Assembly (NCBI GenBank): GCA_026004775.1
Contig: BPJU01000020.1
Coordinates: 52,721 to 116,720, forward strand
Source of the DNA: Pirellulaceae bacterium
GTDB lineage: Bacteria > Planctomycetota > Planctomycetia > Pirellulales > Pirellulaceae
Direction: 5' to 3'
DNA: 64,000 nt
Under the pieces are notes generated by a model. That model saw only the letters and a list, made by a program, of their open reading frames with translations, was not told the DNA's origin and ran no database searches. The position numbers and the translations under genes are program-made. Positions 57,110 to 64,000 of the stretch are shown one piece after another. How positions within the stretch are numbered: the stretch's first letter is position 1; every line of letters begins with the position of its first letter.

Positions 57110-59011
57110 TCATCGGCTGGATTCTGAAGCCGATTGCCGCGATTCGGCAAGGGCCTTTTCAAACAATTCCAGTTGCCGTCGCATTTGCCCCGAATAGGGC
57201 TCCAATTGCAAGGCTTGACGTTGATATTTTACAGCATTTTCATAGTCTTTCTTTGCGTAATAACATCGCCCCAGCGTGTCCAGATACGCTGCCGTGTTGG
57301 GACGATATTCCAGTGACAACCGGCTGCTGCGCAGCGCTTCGTCAAAGTCCCCTTCGGTGTTGGCTATTAACCAGGCCAACTGATTATGTAACCGTGCCAG
57401 ATAAGCACGAAACGTATCTTCAAGACTCGGTTCCAGATTTTGCTGCATGCGATCAGTCATCAACCGTATCTGTTCCCGGTAGTAGTTGAGCGTTTCCTGG
57501 ATGCGAGCACGAGTCTTTTGCATCCACTGGTCATCGGCTTCCGGAAAGTGATACATGGCAATCAAGAGGTCGATTTCTTGTGGGAATGCTTCGATTCCTT
57601 TCAATAAGTGTTGGCGTTGTTGGTCCCGGTCCTGGGAGGCGAAGTGTTCGGCGTAGAAAAAATGCATGCGGGCTGCCACCTCTTCCGGCTCGCCACCTCC
57701 GCGTGCATTACGGACTCGGTTGGCGAATTCCGGGCTGGAGCGAGCCGCATCGACCACCGGCTCCAGCGTCTTGGCGGCCTCCAGGTTGCGGAGCTGATCG
57801 TGGTACATCTCGGCCAGCGCAAATCGGGCCCGCAGGTTGGCCAGACTTCCTTCGGTCGCCGACTCGATCACCTGCAGGAATTCCCGCTCGGCCCAGTCAA
57901 AGTGGCCCCGCTCCTCCAATTGCCATGCCGCTTCCAGGTGTTGTTCATGCTGGTCGACCAGCGTGTTGCGGGCTTTTTCCGCCAGTTGTTCGGCCTTGGC
58001 CGCATCGCCCTGGCGGCGGTACACCTCCGCCAACCGGTAAACCAGCACCAGATTCTCTTCAAAAACGTTGTGAAAGCGTTCTGCCAGAACAGGGACCTGA
58101 TTCAGGAATTCATTCTTGATCAACCAGTCGACCGTTTCCTTGAGCTGGTCTGGGCGGTTGGGTACCAAGGCAAGCATCGGTTCCAGCAGCGGCCCGGCCA
58201 GCGATCGTTTGTCTTCGGCCACCCATCGCTCGACCCTCCATTGGATCAAGCCTCGTACCAGTTCAGCCGAGGTACGGTCCGGTAACGTCGCCAGGGTGTG
58301 CTGTTCATCCTGGATGAGCTGGAGCCATTCGGCGTCGTGATCCTGGTGGTCACTCAGCTCGCGGACAAACAAGCGCACCCAATGTGCGGCCGGCTGACGG
58401 CTGGTGCCGAGATGGCTTGCCAGCAACTCTGCACGTGCCAGCCTCTCGGATCCGGCACCGGGATCGGCGTGGCGGAGCAGTTGCAACGCGGCGTATTTGG
58501 CGATACGTACATCCGTTTCGAAACGCACGATGCGGCACAGCGCCGCCAGCCCTTGCCCGTCCGGCAGGAGTGCCAAGTGGTCGATTCGCGAGCGTCGTTC
58601 GGCATCGGCCGATCGCGAATAGTCGCTCAGCAGTTTGCGGATGTGAGGCGGATCTTGTTCCGATATCCACCGCAGTTGCAAACGGCGCACCAGATAGCGG
58701 GCACGCCATGCCACTTCAATGTCGTCATGCGTCATCGCCTCCCGCAACGCATCGAAGGCGTCCAACCCGATCTGCTCCAGTTCGCTTTGAGCCCGCTCGC
58801 GACGCGCAAACTCCGGATCACCTAATTGCTGGATCAACTGCGCCACCCGCTTTTCCAGCTCCTCCAGCCGCTGCGGGGCGCTCGGTCCGGGCTGCTGGGC
58901 CGCCAAGCCGCCGCACAAGCCCCACCACACCAACCCGCACCAGACAAGCCGGACCATGGCCATAGCGGGCCGTTGCCCATGTGCCGGTCTGTCGTTTCCG
59001 CCGCCGGTCAT
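57110..59011 (-). CDS. Exported TPR/HEAT-like protein
   Basis: This protein of about 633 residues has a hydrophobic leader (MAMVRLVWCGLVWWGLCGGL), then LEELEKRVAQLIQQLGDPEF, a HEAT-like unit (EQIGLDAFDALREAMTHDDI) and TPR repeats, of which the clearest are FDEALRSSRLSLEYRPNTAA and YYAKKDYENAVKYQRQALQL near the C-terminus. It is probably periplasmic and for protein contacts. The ATG at 59011 has GGGGAAAGG upstream; 58963 is an alternative that places the signal peptide at the very N-terminus. Confidence 0.78.
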   Translation of the reverse strand: MTGGGNDRPAHGQRPAMAMVRLVWCGLVWWGLCGGLAAQQPGPSAPQRLEELEKRVAQLIQQLGDPEFARRERAQSELEQIGLDAFDALREAMTHDDIEVAWRARYLVRRLQLRWISEQDPPHIRKLLSDYSRSADAERRSRIDHLALLPDGQGLAALCRIVRFETDVRIAKYAALQLLRHADPGAGSERLARAELLASHLGTSRQPAAHWVRLFVRELSDHQDHDAEWLQLIQDEQHTLATLPDRTSAELVRGLIQWRVERWVAEDKRSLAGPLLEPMLALVPNRPDQLKETVDWLIKNEFLNQVPVLAERFHNVFEENLVLVYRLAEVYRRQGDAAKAEQLAEKARNTLVDQHEQHLEAAWQLEERGHFDWAEREFLQVIESATEGSLANLRARFALAEMYHDQLRNLEAAKTLEPVVDAARSSPEFANRVRNARGGGEPEEVAARMHFFYAEHFASQDRDQQRQHLLKGIEAFPQEIDLLIAMYHFPEADDQWMQKTRARIQETLNYYREQIRLMTDRMQQNLEPSLEDTFRAYLARLHNQLAWLIANTEGDFDEALRSSRLSLEYRPNTAAYLDTLGRCYYAKKDYENAVKYQRQALQLEPYSGQMRRQLELFEKALAESRQSASESSR

Positions 59012-59222
59012 GCCTTGGCCTTTCCCCAATCGTGACCGCGAAAACCGCAGCGCACCGCGCGCCTCGCCGTTCAGCATACCTGCAAACCGAAACCCACTGC
59101 AACGCCGATGCGTAGTCACACCGGCTTTCCGCTTCCCGGCTTTCGGGCCTATCAGCCTCCAGCCGTGCGGGCTTGCCCAGCTACATTGGCGTCAGGCTGC
59201 GGCCAGTCCCGGCCACCAGCCG

Positions 59223-59993
59223 TCAGCCCTCCTGTGACGAGGTAAACTGGCGCCGGTCGATCCACTGCCAGGCAACCACCAAAAAGACGGCCGTAAACAC
59301 CACCAAAGCAGTCAGGTGTTCCCAGGCCGGCCGATCATCGAAAACCCATCGCACACGGCCGATCCACCGTTCCAAATCCAGCCACCGCATCAGCAGACAC
59401 CGTACGTGAAACTGAACGGTAAACTTATTGATCAATGCCGGGATCCAGCCAACCAGGTAATCGAACACGGCGGTATAGACAACCGACAAAGCCATGGCTC
59501 GATTCGGAAAAGCCACGGCCAACCATGCATAGACCGCTCCTCGCCCCATTGCCGAGAAGGCTGACAAGACAGCCAACACCCACCACGTGCGGAACCGATC
59601 CGGGGGTTCGCATAAGGAAACGGCCAGCAGCAGTGCCGTCCAGGAAGCGCTTAAAGTCCAGATCAGGGCCCACAGATACTTGCCTATCAGGAGCGCATGG
59701 CGCCCGGCCGGCCGGGTAGCCACGTAGATCCATGTACGATATTCGAGTTCCAGGTGTACGGCCGGTGCCACGCACAGGAGCATGCCCATACAGGTGGTGA
59801 ATTCGGTAATAAGGTAGAACAGCGTAAAGATCCACAGGCGCGGGTCGGGGGGGCGGGTCAAGGCCGCACGCAAAACCAGAACGTTGACCACCGGAAACGC
59901 CACCAGCGCAAACCATGCCAGCAGGCGCTTCCACGCTCGACTACGACGCCATTCGAATTGGACGATGGCCCCAACGGCGTGCAGCAAACTCAC
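59223..59993 (-). CDS. ABC transporter permease (ABC-2 type)
   Basis: This 256-residue protein has about six membrane helices (LLAWFALVAFPVVNVLVLRA, LFYLITEFTTCMGMLLCVAP, ALIWTLSASWTALLLAVSL, LTALVVFTAVFLVVAWQW). A coupling-type segment YRTWIYVATRPAGRHALLIG resembles that of the other permease in this cluster. Its start overlaps the stop of the second ATPase by four bases (59990-59993), so it is the partner of that ATPase. The substrate is unknown. Confidence 0.8.
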   Translation of the reverse strand: MSLLHAVGAIVQFEWRRSRAWKRLLAWFALVAFPVVNVLVLRAALTRPPDPRLWIFTLFYLITEFTTCMGMLLCVAPAVHLELEYRTWIYVATRPAGRHALLIGKYLWALIWTLSASWTALLLAVSLCEPPDRFRTWWVLAVLSAFSAMGRGAVYAWLAVAFPNRAMALSVVYTAVFDYLVGWIPALINKFTVQFHVRCLLMRWLDLERWIGRVRWVFDDRPAWEHLTALVVFTAVFLVVAWQWIDRRQFTSSQEG

Positions 59994-60919
59994 GGCACTT
60001 CTCCCCGATAGAGGCGGATCAGGGAATTGAACAACGTTTGGAGCGTGTCACCCGGTGGGGTCAATTCGTAGATCGCCACTCCATTTTCGGAGGCCCAGCG
60101 GGGCAGCTCGATTGCCAATTCCGCCGGACGCTGGGTCGTCAAACGCAGTCGGTCCTGCCCCTCCCTCCGCACACCAACGGCCAGCTCGTGCTGGCAGCAC
60201 CACGCAGCCAGACGCATCGGATCACTGCAACTGACCGTCAACTCCGTGGGAATCTCGGCCAGCAATTGCTGGATCTGTTCGGCCGTGCCCTCGGCCAACA
60301 GCCGCGCTCCGTGGATCAACAAAAATGATCCGCACACCGCTTCGACTTCATGCAAAATGTGGCTGGCCAGAATCAGACTGCGATCTTTGCCCCACTGTTT
60401 CAAAAGCTGTGTCAGTTCGTAGCGGCCGATCGGGTCCAGACCGTCAAACGGCTCATCCAGTACCAGCAGTTCCGGGTCGTGGGCCAGAGCCTGAGCCAAT
60501 TTAGTGCGCTGGCGCATCCCTTTGGAATAGGAGCCGATGGGGTGGCGCATCTTGTGAGCCATTCCCACGCGTTCCAATGCCTGTTCGGCGCGGCGTGCCG
60601 CTTCGGAGGCGTCGAACCCGGCCAGCCGGCACAAGAATGCCACCCACTCCAGGCCTGTTACCTGACGATGGAGCAACTCTTGCGACGGACAGACACCTAC
60701 TCGCCGAAAAAGGGCCCTGTTCCGCCAGGGAGGTTCCCCCCATAGGCGCACCTTTCCCAATGTTGGCCGCAGTTGCCCGCAGAGCAGATTGAGCAGCGTC
60801 GTCTTCCCGGCTCCATTCGGCCCCAGCAATCCGTACGTGCCCGGCGGCAAGTCGAGCGACACGTCGTTCAGGCCGATCACCGTCCCGTACAGTTTTGTAA
60901 CATGTTCGAAAACGATCAT
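59990..60919 (-). CDS. ABC transporter ATP-binding protein B
   Basis: This ATPase of about 309 residues has Walker A GPNGAGKTTLLNLL, Q-loop VGVCPSQELLHRQVTGLEWV, signature GSYSKGMRQRTKLAQALAHD, Walker B ELLVLDEPFDGLDP and the H-loop ASHILHEVEAVC. The ATG at 60919 gives MIVFEHVTKLYGTVIGLNDV. It lies about 50 bases after permease A and overlaps permease B by four bases. Confidence 0.9.
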   Translation of the reverse strand: MIVFEHVTKLYGTVIGLNDVSLDLPPGTYGLLGPNGAGKTTLLNLLCGQLRPTLGKVRLWGEPPWRNRALFRRVGVCPSQELLHRQVTGLEWVAFLCRLAGFDASEAARRAEQALERVGMAHKMRHPIGSYSKGMRQRTKLAQALAHDPELLVLDEPFDGLDPIGRYELTQLLKQWGKDRSLILASHILHEVEAVCGSFLLIHGARLLAEGTAEQIQQLLAEIPTELTVSCSDPMRLAAWCCQHELAVGVRREGQDRLRLTTQRPAELAIELPRWASENGVAIYELTPPGDTLQTLFNSLIRLYRGEVP

Positions 60920-60968
60920 TACTGCAATTCCCGCGGCCAACCGGCCGCCAGCCGCCAGTGCTATGCTA

Positions 60969-61937
60969 TTAGACTCGCAACGGCGCCAACACACGACGAT
61001 GCACGATCGCCAGCGATACAAGCGTGAGCGTGGCCAGTCCCAGGCTGTATGCCGGCAGGGCATCGGAATAGTCCTGCAAGCCGAAAATACCGTTCTGCAC
61101 CTGCCCTAACGAATGATACAACGAGACGAACGCCCAGCGGCTGGCCAACGGAGCAGCGACAAACGGCCCGCTCGCGACGTCGGCAGCCGAAAGCGCCACG
61201 TAAGCAATCCAGCCTCCAAAACAGACGGCATACCAGGCAAAGGCGGCGTAGCGCGATTCGGTGGTAAGCGACGAAAAACAGAGAGCAAGGCAGGACGTTG
61301 GCAGAATCAAAACCACCGAGGCTACAGCTATCCTGAACGGCAAGTCCCAAGTGTGCTTGACCACCGACAGGTCGGGTGAAAGAAAAACTCCTATCAGATA
61401 GAGCGTTACCGCGGGTGCAAATGTAATAAGCGAAAGATAAAACCACAATACCGCGCTCTTGCCGCACAGATACTCCCAGGCGGTGAGCGGCCGCGAAAAA
61501 TAGATCAAATAGGCTCGCGAACGAAGGTCTCGGGCGATCAAATCCGGGGCGATCACACCGACCAGGATAATCAGCATGAATCCCTGCGGATGCCGGAAAA
61601 ACAACCACAACACCCAAGCCCAAAATCGGTGCCGCGCCAAGGCGTGGTCGTGTTGACTGAGCGCGATGGAGATCCGTTCCAGTTCCGGGACCACTTCCGC
61701 GTAAGGCCGGAGGAAAAATGTGACCGGTTGGAGAGTTCCTTGTTTGACGGCGTTTTCGAAAAAGAAAATCCCCACGCCGCAATAGAGTGCCGGTGCCCAT
61801 GCCAGCAGCAACACGCGCCGCACCCAGCGGCTGCGCCACGCCAGGCGGATACCGGTGAGAGCCACCACGGACCAGCGGAACCCTGCCGGAACCGTCTTTC
61901 CCTGCCAGGGGCGATAACCCAAATCACGCGTCCACAT
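60969..61937 (-). CDS. ABC transporter permease A (ABC-2 type)
   Basis: This protein of about 322 residues has a basic N-terminus and some six helices (VLLLAWAPALYCGVGIFFFE, GFMLIILVGVIAPDLIARDL, LWFYLSLITFAPAVTLYLIG, LGLATLTLVSLAIVHRRVL). DLIARDLRSRAYLIYFSRPL is a typical coupling segment. The ATG at 61937 lies inside the 3' end of ATPase A (stop at 61924) and AGGTG stands ahead of it. A GTG at 61949 is possible. Confidence 0.82.
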   Translation of the reverse strand: MWTRDLGYRPWQGKTVPAGFRWSVVALTGIRLAWRSRWVRRVLLLAWAPALYCGVGIFFFENAVKQGTLQPVTFFLRPYAEVVPELERISIALSQHDHALARHRFWAWVLWLFFRHPQGFMLIILVGVIAPDLIARDLRSRAYLIYFSRPLTAWEYLCGKSAVLWFYLSLITFAPAVTLYLIGVFLSPDLSVVKHTWDLPFRIAVASVVLILPTSCLALCFSSLTTESRYAAFAWYAVCFGGWIAYVALSAADVASGPFVAAPLASRWAFVSLYHSLGQVQNGIFGLQDYSDALPAYSLGLATLTLVSLAIVHRRVLAPLRV

Positions 61938-62874
61938 GATTCGCGTCACCTACGGCTTCTACGAAAATCTTTTCCAGCGAGTTTTGGGCCTGCCGCAACA
62001 CCCGAATGCCCGCGCCTGCTTCGCAAGCCCAGCGCCACAGCTTGTGCTGCTCGGACGGCTCGATCCCCAGTATCACCCATCCACCATCCTCCTCGCGTTC
62101 CACCCGCAGGCCGGCCGCCTCGGCCCGCGCGACAAACGCCCGTTCGTCGCCCAACAGTTTTACATAGCAGGAGGGAGAGCTGGGGCGGCGCAGTACGTCA
62201 AGCCGCTCACTGATACGCACTTGGCCCTGAGACATGATAACCACGCGATCACAGGTGGCCTGCACGTCCGGCAAAATGTGGGTGGAGAGCAACACCATTT
62301 TGCCATGCTCTTTTGCCAGCGATGTTATGCGGCGCAACATCACCTGCCGCTCGCGCGGATCCAAGCCGGCCGTCGGTTCATCAAGAATCAACACCGGCGG
62401 ATCATGCACAACGGCCTGCGCAAATTTCAGTTTCTGGCGCATCCCGGTCGAATAGGTCTCCACCAGCCGATACCGCTCTTGTTCGATACCCGCGTAATCC
62501 AGTATCTCGTGCGCCCGCCGCAGCGCCTCAATCCTCGGCAAGCCCGACAGCCGCGCAAGATACGCTACCATTTCCACCCCGGTTAACCCGGGAATATAGC
62601 AGTCGTCTTCGGGCATATACCCGACCAGAGTGCGGATTTTCGCCCATCCGGTCCCCAGCGGGCATTGCAACAGGCGGCCACGCCCCGAAGTACAACTGAC
62701 CAGGCCCAATAAGACCTTGATGAGTGTCGACTTGCCCGCTCCGTTCGGCCCCAGTAAACCTGTCAAGCCAGGATAAATGGCCAGCGAAACGTCACGGAGC
62801 GCCGCCACTTGCCCATATCGCTTCGTCACCCCTTCCAACTCGATCCACGGCTGTTCGTCGTGCATGCGCTTCAT
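61924..62874 (-). CDS. ABC transporter ATP-binding protein A
   Basis: This 316-residue ATPase has Walker A GPNGAGKSTLIKVL, Q-loop VGYMPEDDCYIPGLTGVEMV, signature ETYSTGMRQKLKFAQAVVHD, Walker B VLILDEPTAGLDPRER and H-loop STHILPDVQATCD, with a C-terminal domain as in ABC-2 export ATPases. The ATG at 62874 has CGAGGG upstream. It starts a four-gene set with two ATPase/permease pairs. A LRR gene lies 44 bases upstream on the same strand. Confidence 0.9.
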   Translation of the reverse strand: MKRMHDEQPWIELEGVTKRYGQVAALRDVSLAIYPGLTGLLGPNGAGKSTLIKVLLGLVSCTSGRGRLLQCPLGTGWAKIRTLVGYMPEDDCYIPGLTGVEMVAYLARLSGLPRIEALRRAHEILDYAGIEQERYRLVETYSTGMRQKLKFAQAVVHDPPVLILDEPTAGLDPRERQVMLRRITSLAKEHGKMVLLSTHILPDVQATCDRVVIMSQGQVRISERLDVLRRPSSPSCYVKLLGDERAFVARAEAAGLRVEREEDGGWVILGIEPSEQHKLWRWACEAGAGIRVLRQAQNSLEKIFVEAVGDANHVDA

Positions 62875-62918
62875 GAGCCCTCGCGATGAGCCCGTAATCG
62901 TTCCCGTGTTCCCTCACG

Positions 62919-64000
62919 TCAGAAATGGACACGGCAGCGGTCCTGCGTTTGCTTCATAAACTGTTCGGCGCCTTCCCGAGTGATCTGAGAACCGTGTGCG
63001 TAAATCGTCCGTAAATTCGGCAGCTTCGCCAGATGGACGAAGGCCTCATCCGTGACCGGCGCCCGCGAAAGCCACAACACCTGCAAGTTGTCGAGCCCTA
63101 CCAGTTCTGCCAGCATCGCGTCCGTCACGTTGGTATGGTCCAGTCCCAAACTTACCAGCGAACGAAGTTTCTTGAGGTGAACCACACCTTCCGGCTTCAG
63201 CTCCACTTCTTTCAACGAGAGATGCTGTAGCGAAGGCAGCGCAGCCAGGTGCCGCAATCCTTCTCCGCCCGTTTTGGTGCGGGCCAAATAAAGATGCGTC
63301 AAGCCCTGTAAAGGGGCCAAGTGGACAAGACCTTGATCGGTGACCTGAGTGCCGTCCAACCAAAGGCGCTTCAAGTTGGCAAATCGCTGCAAGGCTTCCA
63401 AATCGCCGTCACCGATACGCGTACCGTCCAGTCCCAAGGCGGCTAGTTGCGGCATGGAGCCCAGGGCCTCCAAAGCCCTGCCGTCGAAAGGAAGATCCTG
63501 CAACGACAGATGTTCCAGCCGTGGCAAATTCCGCAAATGCTGAAGGGCATGCGGGCTGATTCGCGTGCCGCCCAACATCAAATACTGGAGTTGATCACAA
63601 TCTTCCAGGGCCTCGAGCCCCTGGTCCCCCACCGGAGCTCGTTCCAATGACAGCCACGTCAGCCCTTCAAAATCCCGCAGTTTCTGCAAGTCTTCGTCCG
63701 TGCCACGCCATCCGGCCGAAATCTGCACCGTCGTCCAGTACCGCTCCGGCGTGCGGCGGACAGTTACCCGAGCTCCCAGGCGTTCAAAGTAGGCCGCCGT
63801 TTCTTCGTGGATTTGCCGGCGGCGCCAGTCGAGAATTTCCTGAGCCAGGTGGGACATGCGGCTGGCCCGATGCTGGGCCAAACTTTCCAATCGCCGTACC
63901 GCCTCCTGCTGTAACCGCTCATCGGGGGCAAGGCTCCAAGCCCGCAACAACATTAAACACCGCAACCGAGCCTCCATGCTGCCTTCGGTCAGGAGCCGGT
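62919..64000 (-). CDS. Leucine-rich-repeat protein, N-terminus outside the window
   Basis: At least 352 residues are seen. The frame remains open to the window edge (RLLTEGSMEARLRCLMLLRA), so the ATG at 63977 is probably internal and the protein larger. The N-terminal visible part is helical and HEAT-like (RLQQEAVRRLESLAQ), then about nine LRR units follow, such as GLTWLSLERAPVGDQGLEAL, LKRLWLDGTQVTDQGLVHLA and NLQVLWLSRAPVTDEAFVHL. This bacterial LRR type (LxxLxLxxTxVTDxGLxHL) is frequent in planctomycetes. Function is unknown. Confidence 0.82.
   Translation of the reverse strand, partial: RLLTEGSMEARLRCLMLLRAWSLAPDERLQQEAVRRLESLAQHRASRMSHLAQEILDWRRRQIHEETAAYFERLGARVTVRRTPERYWTTVQISAGWRGTDEDLQKLRDFEGLTWLSLERAPVGDQGLEALEDCDQLQYLMLGGTRISPHALQHLRNLPRLEHLSLQDLPFDGRALEALGSMPQLAALGLDGTRIGDGDLEALQRFANLKRLWLDGTQVTDQGLVHLAPLQGLTHLYLARTKTGGEGLRHLAALPSLQHLSLKEVELKPEGVVHLKKLRSLVSLGLDHTNVTDAMLAELVGLDNLQVLWLSRAPVTDEAFVHLAKLPNLRTIYAHGSQITREGAEQFMKQTQDRCRVHF

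Overview
The window reads as a chromosome segment of a planctomycete, most likely of the Pirellulales type. The evidence is the 16S rRNA gene at about 42738-44270, DUF1501 and DUF1549/DUF1553 cytochrome-domain protein pairs, a DUF1559 pseudopilin, a surface protein with the LEALEDRRLL signature, and a 16S gene that stands alone and is followed at once by a terminator. Base composition is GC-rich. Genus cannot be fixed from the sequence alone.

Layout. 1-1286: end of a DUF1501 gene. 1332-3300 (minus): btaB and a frameshifted btaA, for betaine-lipid synthesis. 3622-14743 (minus): a long operon of type II secretion/type IV pilus character. It runs gspE, three gspF-like genes, three small pseudopilin genes, a DUF1559 pseudopilin, a second pair of gspF-like genes and a secreted sialidase-like protein. 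15008-19568 (plus): a frameshifted DUF1549/DUF1553 gene coupled to DUF1501. 19569-26518: a decayed accessory region with a dead IS5-type transposase, the stump of a giant RHS-type surface protein, a 5'-truncated group II intron, a 15-bp repeat array, a REP-like palindrome cluster and a RAYT-like gene that appears to have lost its catalytic residues. 26519-36611: an EIL-repeat protein, a small hypothetical, prfB with its programmed frameshift, and a four-gene ABC-export operon. 37057-42113 (plus): ffh, rpsP, trmD, rplS, yraN and queC, without rimM. 42469-44426: a complete 16S transcription unit with promoter, boxA-like site, gene and terminator. 44665-52631 (plus): S41 protease, DUF445, then hom, an apgM-like proposed homoserine kinase, a four-ACT aspartokinase and a DUF151 protein. 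52714-53907 (minus): an ECF sigma factor with a membrane partner. 54025-64000: a CPBP protease, a DUF2617-like gene, an alpha/beta hydrolase, DUF2752, a TPR protein, a two-ATPase/two-permease ABC cluster and the end of a leucine-rich-repeat protein.

How the parts work together. The 3.6-14.7 kb operon would build an inner-membrane assembly platform with an ATPase and pseudopilins. It carries two copies of a GspF pair, and no secretin is visible. The hom, apgM-like and lysC genes form an aspartate-to-threonine cluster in which the apgM-like protein probably supplies homoserine kinase. ffh, rpsP, trmD and rplS form a translation/secretion block. At least three conserved genes carry single-base frameshifts. 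Some sit at short homopolymers, so sequencing or assembly error must be weighed against real gene decay.
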